Shown one piece after another: positions 36,497 to 48,599 of a stretch of DNA of 64,000 nucleotides; position 1 is the first letter of the stretch, and every line of letters starts with the position of its first letter. The position numbers were made by a program, and so were the translations under genes. The notes below the pieces were generated by a model that saw only the letters and a list, made by a program, of their open reading frames with translations, ran no database searches and was not told the DNA's origin. The stretch comes from Dryomyza anilis. Its lineage: Eukaryota; Arthropoda; Insecta; Diptera; Dryomyzidae. Where the stretch lies: the NCBI GenBank assembly GCA_951804985.1, contig OX638134.1, forward strand, positions 3,162,001-3,226,000. Reading direction: 5' to 3'.

Positions 36497-37212
36497 ATGT
36501 CGGAATTACATGCAGTGAAAATTTGCATGCACCTAATTACCGACACTCTTTAATTTTCATTTTTTAAGAGCTGATATTTATCTCAATTAATTAAACTAAG
36601 CTATATTTTCTATAACCGGAATCTATGTCGTATTACAACAGAATTAAACAGTTTATAAATCCATCAACTACTATGTCGGATATACCTACAATGAAAATTT
36701 ATATGCACCTAATTGCCGGCACTTTGTAATTTCTGTTTTTTAAGAGCTGAGAGAATACTTAATTTATTTAAAGCTATATTTTCTAAATCCGATATCTATG
36801 TCGGAATTTGGAGCAGTGCAACTTTACATGCACTTAATTGCCGACACTTTGTAATTTGCCCTTTTCAACAGTTTAGACACTGCTTAATTGAAATCAAGCT
36901 TTATTTTCTGAATCCGATACCTATGTCAGAATTAGGTGCAATGCAACTTTTTATGCATCTAGTTACCGACACTTTGTAATTTAAGTGTTTCAGCAGCTAA
37001 TAAAGTTAAAGCCATATTTTCTGATTTCAACACCTATGTCGGAATTATGTGCACTGCAAAATTGCATGCACCTAATTATCGTCATTTCCTAATTTGCGTT
37101 TTTCAACAGTTCAGAGACTGTTTAATTTAATTGAAGCTATATTTTCTATATTCGGCACCTATGTCGGAATTAGGTGCAATGCAAAATTAGATGCACTTAA
37201 TTCCGACACTTT
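36497..37212. repeat. ~125-bp tandem repeat, each unit with a ~50-bp hairpin (six copies)
   Basis: Units begin ATGTCGGAATTAGGTGCA at 36497, 36673, 36798, 36923, 37036 and 37161, with a partial start at 36625. Each is followed after ~15 bp by the inverse, TGCACCTAATTGCCGACA. In the last unit the arms 37162-37178 and 37192-37208 match at 16 of 17 positions with a 13-nt loop. The linker is also conserved: CTTTGTAATTTG, TTTTTCAACAG, CTGCTTAATT and GCTATATTTTCT. No coding content. Confidence 0.92.
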
Positions 37213-37388
37213 GTGAAATTCATATTTAAAAAGAAAAATATTATAAAACCAATTGTTTTTTTTTTGTTTTTAATAAAAATCACAACTACAATACACGTGA
37301 ACTTCAGTTATTAAGAAAACATATTTATTATAAAAAAAAAACAAATATAGTAAAGGTTTTTCAATAAGAGTGCTACAAAAGTTTTTTC

Positions 37389-37690
37389 AAGGGTTTTTCA
37401 ACAGGGACGCTACAAAAGTAGAGCGACATTGACAGCAAACGACGCCATATTTTTTGCCGCTCTTTTGACATTTCTCTGCAGTAAGGTTTGCCATTTCATG
37501 ATGAAAAGTTATACGAGCCAACAACGAGTCGAAATTATTAAAATTTACTACCGAAATTCGAATTCGTATATCTTTCCATCATGAAATGGCAAACCTTACT
37601 GAAGAGAAATGTCAAAAAAGCGGCAAGAAATATGGCGTCGTTTGCTGTCCCTGTCGCTCTACTTTTGTAGCGTCCCATTTGAAAACCCTG
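37389..37690 (+). mobile_element. 302-bp foldback derivative of a Tc1/mariner-type transposon
   Basis: Inverted arms of about 123 bp (37389-37513 and 37568-37690) are ~90% matched and start AGGGTTTTTCAA; TA follows the right end at 37691. The left arm runs into a start codon (ATGATG at 37498) and 28 codons reading MMKSYTSQQRVEIIKIYYRN and SNSYIFPS before a stop at 37584. SQQRVEIIKIYYRN resembles the helix-turn-helix N-terminus common in insect mariner-related proteins. No catalytic domain remains. The arms extend into the coding start, so the element arose by inverted duplication of the 5' end with internal loss. Confidence 0.85.
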
Positions 37691-40369
37691 TATTTAGAAT
37701 TATATACGTTAAAGCAATTTTTTTTAAAAGTACAAATTAAAATTAAAAATTAGAATTTATATTTTTTTGTTCACATATTTAAAAAATATATATTTTGTAA
37801 TCAACATTTTTATATAAAAATATAGTCTTTATAAATTATTCATATTTTTGCCAATTTTCCCCACTGTTGCACGCACAACTGCTCTGCTCTTCAGCATATT
37901 TAATAATAATAATTTCGTTATTTTGTGGTTTATTAATTGGAAATGTGCTTTCGAGGCATTCAATTATTATTACGAATTTGATATGTTGTAAGCTAAAGCA
38001 TTACTAGCTACATAGAGAGTAATATGTGGTTAAATTCACATGGTATATGGTATGTGTTTGAATGTGCTTCGCAGGATGTTTTGTCATTCGGTTGTTGGAA
38101 AATGCGTTGCTCGTTGAAATGTATTTAATTAGTTTAATGTGGTTCTGGGTATGGGATGGGTGGGTGCCACAAGAATGCTTTATTGAAAATAGATTTTCAA
38201 TGAAAAGGCATTGTGTGCGTGACTTGCAACAGCAACTAAATTAAATCGAATAACTTAAGAAATCAGGCAAATGCACGACGACATTAGTTTAATTAATTAA
38301 AAGTGTTTAAAGCTAAAACATGTTACATACTTGCAGGTTGCAAAAGCAACACAAAGCATATTTTAAGGGCAAAATGACAAACAATTCATTAACAAAGTTA
38401 TTTCATTAAAACACTGCTTTATATATTAAAAAGCAGAGAAATAGACATTAAAAAAAGTACAAAATAAAGCCGCGAGCATAGCAAGTAACAAAGACTATGC
38501 GAAATTAAATGAAATTTGAAAAGAAAGGCTATGAAAGCACTACATGCAATTACAGGCAGTCAGCCTAGAGCTATGCCACAATAAAAAGACAACAACTTTT
38601 TGCAACAGAAACAGATAATAATAAAGACATCAGTGCAAAATAAAGACAAAATTAAAAGAAAAACTAAAATAAAAGCAAGTGAGCAAATTGCAGGTGGGTA
38701 AGAGCAAAAAAAAAACACACAGACAAAGCTTTCAGCAAGGACAACGCATGTGTGTCTAAAGCAGCTAGAAAAGGTGTAAAAGAAGTAAGAGCTGCATAAA
38801 AGTTAAAGAAAAAGTACAAAAATAAATGACAAGGGAACTATGCTATGGCAACGAGAGCAGTTTAACGAGACGTAAAGCAAAGCTTAATTGCGTCTGTTCT
38901 GCTGTACGTAGATGTTGCACTTTGTAACACAGAGCGCAACAAAGAAATTAACCTGAGGCAACACATTGTTGCCAAAGCCTACAAAAGCAGAGACACCTGT
39001 TTCCGCAGTGTGCTTTCGAAAAAGCAAAAAGCGAAGCTCTTTCTACCAAACTATTGCTCTTATTGTCTATGTGGCAACCAATTAAGCGTCATGCCTTGGC
39101 TAACGACCTCCAAATGTTGCACATAAAGAGCTCAATAAAAATGTGAAACACGTCGTGCAGAAATGGTTAACTGTTTTGCAGCAGCAACGACAGTCATTTT
39201 GGCCACAATTACCAGGCAGGGAGCAATTCACAGATTTCCAAAGAGTATTTCGATTCTTAGGCGATGCTTGTGTTTTGGGCGACGCATTATAAAGGCCATT
39301 AGAGTCATATAGACAAGTTAAGTGGCTGCTTGGTGCACGTCATGTGGCTAATATTGCTACTGTAGCTTTTTATCGTTTACTCAACAGACATAGTTGCTGT
39401 TGCTCTCAAGAGCAACATTTTGTAGTTTGTAAGCGTTAAAAGTTTTTTTTTCATATTTTGTTAACTATAAAAAATAAACCACTCTGTCATTAACGAAAAA
39501 AGTGACAACAATGTCTGCAAATATCGTTACAAATAGGAGCAACAAAAAATTGTATAAAACAATTTCAACCACAGACACTGAGACAGCCAGCCAGATAGAA
39601 AGACAGCTGGACCTAGGGATAGCGCAAAAAAAAAATAAAAAAACCGCGCAAAAAATTATGAAGGCTGCTGCACTTTTTCCGGCAGGTAAATTTTTACTTT
39701 GTTGTTGCTACTGTCGTTGCTGTTCTTGTTGTTTTTGTTCTGCTTGTAGTTAGCATTACGTAGTCTCAAAATGATCAACGTCCTTTATGACTTTTTACTT
39801 TTGGCCATTACAAAGAGTTACCAACGGAAAAAGACACCGTTAATTGCCATTTTTTCGTGCTGCACATGTACAACATTCTACTATGTAGTAAATGCTGGCA
39901 GCAACATGATCATCAGCAGGAGCAACAACAGTAACAAAAGCAACATAATTGTATTTTAAATGTTCGTTTAGCGTAAAGAAGGCTTAAATGAAAAATACTA
40001 CAAGCCACATGGCTGAAAAAAAATAGAGCCAGCTTTTTTACTATGCAGCCTCTGAGTTGTTCTTGGGGAAGACGAGGATTTGTGCTGTTTGAAACAGCAA
40101 AAGCTCAGCGATATGCAATGACATGTAAATCGACATTTAATGGCATGACTCCGCAGTGACTTTGCCGTGACTGTAACGTGAACCATGTCTGTAGGTTCCT
40201 GTGTCGGCGCAGACAATGTTGTTTCATTTTTTTTTATTTCTATAACAACTAGTGTAAAAAATGTGTATTAAGCTTTATACTTGAAAAGTTTTCTATGTGT
40301 GTATCAAAAATTGTCAAGGTTTCTGAAAGACGGAATTGCAATAGAAATAACATAGAAACAAATAACAAA
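37691..40369. other. Non-coding
   Basis: Mostly unique. A frame at 39511-39680 (ATG, then SANIVTNRSNKKLYK) ends at CCGGCAG|GTAAAT, which superficially looks like an exon, but the peptide is unrecognised and the upstream context is weak. No confident exon. Confidence 0.4.
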
Positions 40370-40835
40370 GCTTTTATGAAACTTTTGAAAAGCATTGACA
40401 AAAGTTCTTAAAAGCTTTAATAGAGCATCTAAATGAGCTTTTTAAATGGTTTTGTAGACTTTTTTAAAATCGTGTCGTTGAACATTTTAAAAGCTATGTT
40501 AAAGCTTTTATAAAGCTTTGTTAAAGCTTTCATAAAGCTTTGTTAAAGCTTTCATAAAGCTTTGTTAAAGCTTTCATAAAGCTTTATGAAAGCTTTTATA
40601 AAGCTTTGTAAAATCTTTCATAAAGATTTGTATAAGCTTAAAAAGCTTTGTAAAGCTTTAAAAAAGCTTTGTAAAGCTTTAAAAAGGCTTTGTAAAGCTT
40701 AACAAAATGCTTTGTAAAGCTTTCAAAAATCATTGTAAAGCTTTCAAAAAGCTTTGTAAAGCTTCAAAAAGCTTTAATAAAGATATTTTAAAAGCTCTTT
40801 AAAAGCTTTCATAATGTTTTTTAAAAGCTAAAAAC
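40370..40835. repeat. AAAGCTTT repeat, 22-bp unit GTTAAAGCTTTCATAAAGCTTT then shorter units
   Basis: 40490-40600 holds about five units; the core 11-mer pair is AAAGCTTTCAT and AAAGCTTTGTT. 40620-40790 switches to TTTGTAAAGCTTTAAAAAGC units. Non-coding. Confidence 0.9.
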
Positions 40836-42182
40836 TTTTTCTGACAATCTTTACATGTGCGATTTAAGTTTTATTTTTTAATTATCTCAATGAAAGAAAA
40901 CGAATCATTAGTTACTGCCAAAACTACCAACAAATTACAAAATTTAATTTCATTTTAGTTCATTTGTTTTTTTAGAAAATTTATCGTAAACTTTTTACAA
41001 ATTCTGTTCGTACGTAGTTGCTAAATGTTTTCTTTACCATATGTTTAATTATTGACTATAATATACTCGTAACTTAATGTATATGTATGTATTTTTGTAT
41101 GTGTGTGTGTTTTTTTGTAAGTTCAAAGTTCAAAACGACTCAACAAAAATTAAAATTATATTTAAAAAATTAAAAAGAAAAATATTCAAAATCAAAATTT
41201 CGTATTAAAACCAAACAACAACAAAACAAAAAAATTTACCAACCAAATTTATTCAAAATTACTAAAGTTCAAACATTTTTGTCTTTTTTTTCTATTTTTT
41301 TCTTGCTTTCATCTTTTCTCTTTTTTCTGTCTGTCTCTTTCTCTCACTCTGTTACTCTGACTGCTATGCGCGGGCATTATTTTCATTTTCAATTTGGATT
41401 TTACACTAAAACCGAAACTATTGGCAACGCTGACAACGAAAAATTGGCTTTTGGCGAATGTTTTAAATTCTCTTTTATAATTTTTTGTCTAACAAAATAA
41501 ACGATTTTATTTCAAATTCACAAAACGCGTTTGTTATATTTTTATTTTTTTACATTTTACTTTTCATACGCTCCCTCAATTGAAAACGTTTAATTTGTTG
41601 AACGCGTTTAAAATGTATTTCTAAAAAAACATAAATGAAAAAAACAAAAATATACAAAAAACAAAAAATAAAAAAATATTTTTTAACTGAAAAATAAAAA
41701 TAAAAAACGTTTGCAAATGTTTTGAAAATTGTTTAAATGTTGTAACGATTTTTGTTATTTTTTCATATACTATGGTGTACTCTTTTTTTACTACTACTAC
41801 TACTATTCATATCGTTGTTGTTGTTCATAATAACTCTTTAAATACTTTTGCTGTGGCGCTCGTTTGTTCGTACGTTCGTAACGTTTTTTTTTTTTTTTGA
41901 TGAATTTTTATTTTATTTTTAATTTATTTTAAATATTTATTTGAAATTGTTTTATTTTTTATTACTTACTGCCAAATTTTCGTTTCGCGGCTGTTGCATT
42001 TATTTAACACCTACTTCCACCTATTCCTATCACTGTTTAAAACTCTAAAATTTTCATTTTTATTTTTAAATTTCCTCTAATATAATTTTAATTTCTTGAA
42101 TTTTGCTCCTTTTTCGTGTTTTCCCTGATTTTATTATTTTTTCCCGTTTTTTTCGTTTTCCTTTGTTCTGTTGCCTATTTAG
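40836..42182. other. Intron sequence upstream of the RRM2 exon, T-rich toward the acceptor
   Basis: 41500-42180 is strongly T-rich and ends in the acceptor of the RRM2 exon. A TG microsatellite lies at 41098-41110. No further exon recognised. RRM1 exons of the CELF protein were not found by eye anywhere upstream in the window. Confidence 0.6.
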
Positions 42183-42317
42183 AGCATTTAGATCGCAAGC
42201 TATTCGTTGGCATGCTAAGCAAGCAGCAGACCGAAGAGGATGTTAGACAAATATTTAATCCTTTTGGCACTATAGAGGAGTGCACGATACTGCGTGGCCC
42301 GGACGGTTCGAGCAAGG
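42183..42317 (+). CDS. bru3: Internal exon of a Bruno/CELF RNA-binding protein (most of RRM2), bru3-like
   Basis: CELF/Bruno proteins bind U/G-rich RNA through three RRM domains and control splicing, translation and decay. Seen: the exon reads [14 protein letters not shown]...VRQIFNPFG...[15 protein letters not shown]. It contains RNP2 (KLFVGML), helix 1 (TEEDVRQIF) and the family signature [16 protein letters not shown]. The acceptor is a long T-rich tract ending TATTTAG at 42182, and the donor is G|GTAAGT at 42318. The exon is 135 bp and phase 1 at both ends, so skipping it would keep frame. The intron cuts just after the first Gly of RNP1; the expected continuation (C-A-F-V-K) was not found downstream to the window end. 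The residues KQQTEEDV and [11 protein letters not shown] fit the CELF3-6/bru3 branch better than arrest/bru1 as I know these families. Frame-open sequence upstream of the acceptor (from 42116) is intron. Membership in CELF is near certain; the bru3 assignment is likely. Confidence 0.87.
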
Positions 42318-42639
42318 GTAAGTACAACAAAACTGAAATAAAAACTATAAATTATTAGTGCGTTTTCAATGTCAACGTATTGTAGTCGTTATGGCGTATA
42401 AGAGAAACAATTTTAATTTTGTATTTCAATTTTGCAACTATCTCTTCTTAGTCGAGAGAAAAAGAATTTATAAACAAAACTCAAATCAACAAAACTGTGT
42501 AAAACTTAAAGTTGTTGCATCTGCATTTTGATTTTTGTGATTCTTATTTTAGTTATTTATAGTTTATATCTATTTTTATATAATTTTGTTGATTGATATT
42601 TAAAAAAAACTAATACATATCATTTTAAAAACTTTTGAA

Positions 42640-43450
42640 AAAAGGTGAAAGGTGAAGTGAAAAAAAACGAAAAAAGAGATTTTAGAAAGCTTAAATTGAA
42701 CTTAAAAAGCATGATGATTTCAAAAGCTTTAATAGAACTTTTAATATGAATTATTTAAGCTTTTAGAAAGCTTGCATAGATTTACTTTTATATCATTATA
42801 TTTTTAAAAAATAAAATAGGTCTAAAATAGAGCTTTTTAAAAGCTTTCTATAAAGCTTTTTAAAGTTTAAAATAGCTTTTTAATGGTCTGCTAGAGCTTT
42901 TGAAATTTTTAAATAGATCGATTAAAAAGCCTATATCGAAATTAAGAAAAGCTTAGTAAAGCTTTTTAAAAGTTCAGATATTTCTTTTAAAAAGCTTAAA
43001 TAGAGTTTTTAAATATCGTACATAAGGGGCTTGTGAAATGTTTAAAAAGAGTCTTTAAAATGCTAAAATGATGGGTTTCAAAAGCTTTATTTTAGCTTTT
43101 AAAATACTCTAAGTAAGTTTTGTTTATCTGCTTAAGCTCTATTTAAGCTTTTCAAAAGCTCTATTTAATTTTTTCATAATCTCTATTAAAGCTGCTCAAA
43201 AGCTCTGTTTAAATTATTTAAGATTTCAAAAATTTTAATTGATTTTTTTTTTTGAAAAAATTTAAAAAGAGTGCATTTGAAAAAATCTTAAACAGAAAAT
43301 TTATCATTTAAATAGATCTTTCCAAAAAAAAAATAGCATATAAGTAAAACCTTAAACATAGCATTAAAAAACTTGAGCTATTCTTAAAGTTTAAATATAG
43401 CATTTAAAACTTAATTGGAGCTTTCAAAAAAATTTAATTATAGCTTTTCA
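42640..43450. repeat. Degenerate AAAGCTT / TTTTAAAAGC repeat inside the intron
   Basis: About 20 irregular units such as TTTTAAAAGCTT-AAATAGAGC. Older and more diverged than the 28.7- and 40.5-kb arrays. Begins 320 bp after the exon. Confidence 0.7.
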
Positions 43451-45834
43451 CTCATATTTCATAGTACACTTGAATCACAATTTTGTAAATAATTTATTTT
43501 TTATATATGTCAACAAAAGAAAACCGAAATTTAATATTTATTCCGTTAGTATTTAAAAAAATGGCAGATTTAACTTGATTGTTTTTTTGTACGTTGTTTA
43601 AAATTTATTTTATATTTTATTTGTATTATTTTTTTTATGCTTTTTTATATATTTAATTTTTTATTTTATTGTTTTCTATTATTTTTTTTTTTTTTTTTCA
43701 ATTTTACCCTGAATTTCTGCTCACTTACAATGAAACTCGTTTTTTAGACAGCATGATGGACATTTCCATTTAGAAAAATAACAATTTTCTTGTAGCTATT
43801 GTTGCGCAAAGGTTGCCATATTTTGCGTTTTTCACTTTTTTTTTTAGATTTATTATTTTTCTTTGTGTTGTTGTGCTAGTCCGCACACTCACCTGGCAGC
43901 AGAACAAAATGTATTTTTAATAACATTTTTACATGCAAAACACTAGTCATAAAAATACCAAAAAAAATGTATAAACTAGGAAAAAAATATTTAAAAAAAC
44001 AAACCTGAAAAACAGCGCATAAAGCATAGCAAAACAGTTGTATTTTTTCGTTTTCATAAAGTGAAAATTTAATTTTCCTTGCTTTGATGACCAACAGCAA
44101 AAAAACAAACTTGGCTATAAACGCATATTTATTACAAAAAGTTCTGCGGACATTGTTGGCAACACTTTGTTGCGGCATAATAGAAAAATTTAATTGAAAA
44201 ATTTTGCAGATTTTTTCTAGGTATTTTTTTTATAAAATAAATGAAATGAGTTGAATGAAATAACATTTTTTAAAATTGTCTGAAAATGATTAAAATTTTA
44301 TTTAAACATATTTAAGTTTATTTTGAATTTTATAAAATTAATAAAATATGTTTTTTTATTCAATATTGCATATTACATCATAATTCATCAAGTTAAAATT
44401 ATTAAAAAAAAAGCATATACGCAAAACTATTACGTTTTTAATAATAGCATAAAATAAAAAATTAAATTTTCTGTGATTTTTGTACAAAAATATTTTGCAC
44501 TTTTTTCGTTTTTGAAATAGCATTATAAATCTCAAATATTGTGTTTTAAAGTGCCTTTAATCAAAAAAATATCTTCACGTATATTGTTAATTTCGAAGTC
44601 CAAAGGTCAAAGACTTACGCGAAAAAATAAAACATAAAACTACAAAATTTCAAATTTAATGAATTTCTATGAAATCATTTAAAGTTATTACCTATAAGTT
44701 TATATACCAAATTAAAGGTAATTTATTTAGCTTTAATATAAAATTAATACCTTCTTTTAAATTATTGTTCAAAAATAATTTAATAACAGTTTACTGAAAA
44801 ATCACAAAAAATATAAAACGTAAAGTTTGCGCATTTTTACACAAACGTTCTTTAAACTGAAACAAATATTTTATATTGCATTATATACTATATTTTGCAT
44901 ACTTTAAGCAGAGATTATTATTTTAAAATGTTTGGAAAAAATTTGATATTTTATTAAATTAAAATGCCAGCTCTGTATGCAAAATCACGGACAACTGCGC
45001 ACTCAGCCATTAAATATGATAACAACAAAACAAAGACAAAAAACCACAACTATAACAATAACTATAATTTTATATAATCATTATTTTATAACATAAAAAG
45101 AAAATAAAATAAAAACCATAACGAAACAAACTGAAAACATTGCCTGAAATGAAAACTTTGCAGGCTGCCAACAACTGATTTCAACGACAAAAAACATATG
45201 CAACAAAAATATTTGTTGTCTTTTTGTAAACATTGTTTTTTATTTTTATTTTTTTATTATATATTATTTTTTTTGTACCAATGCTGTTTCATTTTTTACA
45301 CGCCCCCGATGCAAAGCTTTGTTGCATCGGATATGTTAATTCTTCGAATTTCACATAACAAAACCCAAACATATTATTCACTTTTCTGCTCTATGTGTTT
45401 GTGTTTGTATCGAGGGTGTTGCCACATTTTTCTGTTACATTGTAAAAATGTTTCAAAAGTTTTGCTGTTTCTCTTCTCGTTGTTGTTTTTGTTGCAATGC
45501 CTGTAATACCACATGCGACATGTTATTTTTGTGGGAATTCAATGTAGTTTTTTGAGTTTTTATTATTTTTTTTTTGCATTTTACTTATTTCTTACTTTTG
45601 CTCTGACAGCAACATAGTATGCACTGCAGCATTGCAGTTATTTGTCGAAAAATTTGACATGATTGCAAATGTTGTCGGAAAATGTTGCATGCTTTTAGGA
45701 GTCCAAACAAGGCAACTTTATCAAGTAACATGTTGTGCTGTAAATGTATTTTTGAAGCTAATTAAAATGCGTTTCATGTACAAATTTAATTTTATAGAAT
45801 TTAAAAAATACACTTGGTTGTAAAACATATATCA
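43451..45834. other. Intronic AT-rich sequence
   Basis: T-runs at 43560-43700. Dispersed motif copies at about 44894 (GCATACTTTAAG) and 45685-45700 (TTGCATGCTTTTAGGA). The minus-strand 100-codon frame at 43876-44178 is unrecognised. No exon. Confidence 0.5.
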
Positions 45835-47490
45835 AACAAAATATTATCAAAAAAAAAAATAAAACAAATAAAAATAAATAAATTTAAAAAAAATTAAATA
45901 AAAGATATAGAATACGAAATAGTAAGTTACAGTGTATTTAAATAAAATTATTTTTTTTATATAAATAAAAAATAAAATGAAAAATCTAATTAAAATATAT
46001 TAAACCATAACACATAAAAAAAAAATAATAAAAAAATAAAATAAAAACAAACACAATTAAAAATTTAACTAAAAATAAATAGAGTAAAAAATAAAATCAA
46101 GAAAACAAAATTAGATTAAATAAAAATATAATTAAATTTTATTCTTTATAAAATACAATTATTTATTGTATTTTTAAATTTTGTTATTTTTTTTTTTTAT
46201 TTATTTTATTTTATATTTTACTTTATTTATTTTTTGTACAAATACAAACAATAATTATAAAATAACAAATAAAAAAAAAAAAAAACATGAACTAAAATCA
46301 AATTAAATTAAAAAATGAATAATACTAAAAAATTAAAAAAAAATATTAAAAACAAATAAATAACTGAAGTTAACAAAAATAAATAAAGGAAAAAATCAGA
46401 TAAAACAAATTCAATAAAATAAAAAGAAAAAATTAAAAAAAAATGTTAAAAAAATTAAAAAAAAAAATACAAACAATAATTATAAAATAACAAAGAAAAT
46501 AAAAAAACATGAACTAAAATAAAATGAAATTAAAAAATAAATAATACAAAAAAATTAAAAAAAATATAAAAAACAATTAAATAACTGAAGTTAACAAAAA
46601 TGAATAAAGGAAAAAATCAGATAAAACAAAATCAATAAAATAAAAAGAAAAAATTTAAAAAAAAAAACAATTAAAAATGTTACTCAAAATAAATAAAGTA
46701 AAATATCAAATTTATAAATTAAAGAAAATAAAATAAAAAATAAAATTATTTTTTTTCATTTGATTATTTTTTTTTTATTTATTTAATTTTTTACAAATAC
46801 AAAAAAAGTTTTGTAAAAAAAACGAACAAAAATAAATAATATAAAAACAAAAAAGAATAATATACAAAAAATTAAAAAATGAAAACAAATAAATAACAGA
46901 AGATAACAAAAATAAATAAAGTTTAAAAATCAAAAAAAAACAACAACAACGAAAAATACAACAAATTTGGTAAAATAAAAAATCAATATATAAAAAAAAA
47001 TAAAAAAAAATTAAGAAAAAAATAAAATAAAAAAAAATTAAAAACAAAATTATACAAAATATTTTAAAATTAATTAAAAAAATATGAAATAAAATTAAAT
47101 AAAATAAAATATAATAAAATAAAATAAAATAAAAAAAATATATTGAAATAAAATAAAATATATAAAAAATGAAATAAAACATAAAAAATCATTAAAAACA
47201 TATGTTAAGATAAAAACAAATAAAAAATAAATTAAGTAAAAAAAAAGAAATAATGAAATTATTAAATAAAAAAATAAAATAGAATGAAATAAAATTAAAT
47301 ATAAAAAAAATAAAAATCAAATTAAAATTAAATATAAAAAAAATAAAAATAAAATTAAAATTAAAAATAATATAAATAAATTAAGTAAAAAACAAGAAAT
47401 AATGAAATTAATAAATAAAAAAATAATATAGAATGAAATAAAATTAAATATAAAAAAAAAATAAAAATCAAATTAAAATTAAGTTTTACT
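45835..47490 (+). repeat. 1.65-kb A-rich low-complexity region with internal duplications
   Basis: The plus strand is almost only A and T with A in large excess (AAATAAAATAAAAA). A ~195-bp segment containing ATACAAACAATAATTATAAA, TGAAGTTAACAAAAAT and AGGAAAAAATCAGATAAAAC occurs at 46242 and again 225 bp later at 46467. A ~90-bp segment near 47240 recurs near 47380. The minus-strand 135-codon frame (F/Y/I/L) is a translation artefact. Confidence 0.9.
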
Positions 47491-48599
47491 TGTATATTTT
47501 AATTATTTGGCTTTTATTATTTGGTGTTAGTTTCATAAATATGCTTTGTTTTAAAAGTAATAATTTTATTTTTCAATATATTTTTGACTATTTTCAAGCA
47601 AGATATTTTAAAATTAATTAAAACAAAATATCAAAAAAGTGCATTTCAAATACCATACAAAGACAAAAATATTCAAAGTATTTAAGTAATTATAAAATGA
47701 CATAATTGCATTTATTAGAAGTGCCAATGCAACATGTTGCCAGCTACACAGACACACAAGCATACACATGAAATAGAATTTGAATGCACATCAACCATGT
47801 GGAGCTGCTGTCATCAATGCGCGCGCGAACACTCAGCAACACTTCAGTCAAACACTACAACATGCTGTGTGTGTCAAGAAATTTATGCAAATCGCAACAA
47901 AGCGGCGCAGACAGCGACAGCGACAGCAACATCAGACATGTCCTTGAATGACTTCTATGCAAGCAGCAGCGCTGCGTTGTTGCTGCCAATTTGAGTGTTG
48001 CTCGTGCTGCAGCAGCAATTTGAGTGACGCATACGACGTCTGTCTGATGAGTTGAGCTTTCACGCAGCGGCGGCGGCAGCAGCAGCATTATTGTCAGCAA
48101 TTGCAATGCTACTTATGTGCTCATCATCAGTAGCAACAACAACAACAACAACAGCAACAGAACAACATAACAATGTGTTGCCAGCATGTCACTTTTTATG
48201 CGCTTTTCAAAAAAAAAAACTGTCAAGCAACAGAACTCCGTCAACAATTGTGTTGATTACAAGAGGCCTGTAGCATGTGTCATGTTTTTAGTATGTGTTT
48301 ATTTTTTATTTTAGATTTTTTTTCTATTTATTTTTTATTATTTCTTTTCTTTTGTTATTGCTGCTCTAACTTGTTTTTTGAATGTCAGCAACATTGTCTG
48401 TTTATCTGTCTGTCGCTACGTCAATCAGTCAACTCGCGCCTCAGTCACTTCATTCAGTCATTCATTGTCATCAAATTTGCATAATTTTATGCGAATTCTA
48501 ACAACCGAAACCACGTAAAATGTTCGTTTCTACCCCAGCAAAGGTTTACAAAACTTCACAGAACAAATATTACAAACAGCAATAAAGCCCGTACATTTT
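47491..48599. other. Unique, GC-richer island between A-rich and T-rich tracts
   Basis: 47730-48270 has balanced composition with CAG/CAA runs (48075-48160). Overlapping frames on both strands are triplet-repeat translations. No exon recognised. Confidence 0.5.

Noticed and set aside
37498..37584. 28-codon ORF as a functional gene
   Set aside because: It is the first few codons of a transposon protein running into the inverted arm of a foldback; no catalytic region is present.
39511..39686. Possible coding exon ending CCGGCAG|GTAAAT, or a second recursive splice site there
   Set aside because: Only a short, weak pyrimidine stretch precedes AG, the donor is non-optimal, and the peptide is unrecognised.
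33203..42317. Direct splicing of the MSAAIK exon to the RRM2 exon
   Set aside because: The upstream donor is in phase 2 while the RRM2 acceptor needs phase 1. Joining them shifts the frame and destroys the RRM, so at least one further exon would be required.
46775..47182. 135-codon minus-strand frame rich in F, Y, I and L (looks like a membrane protein)
   Set aside because: It is the translation of the A-rich low-complexity tract; T-rich codons mimic hydrophobic helices.
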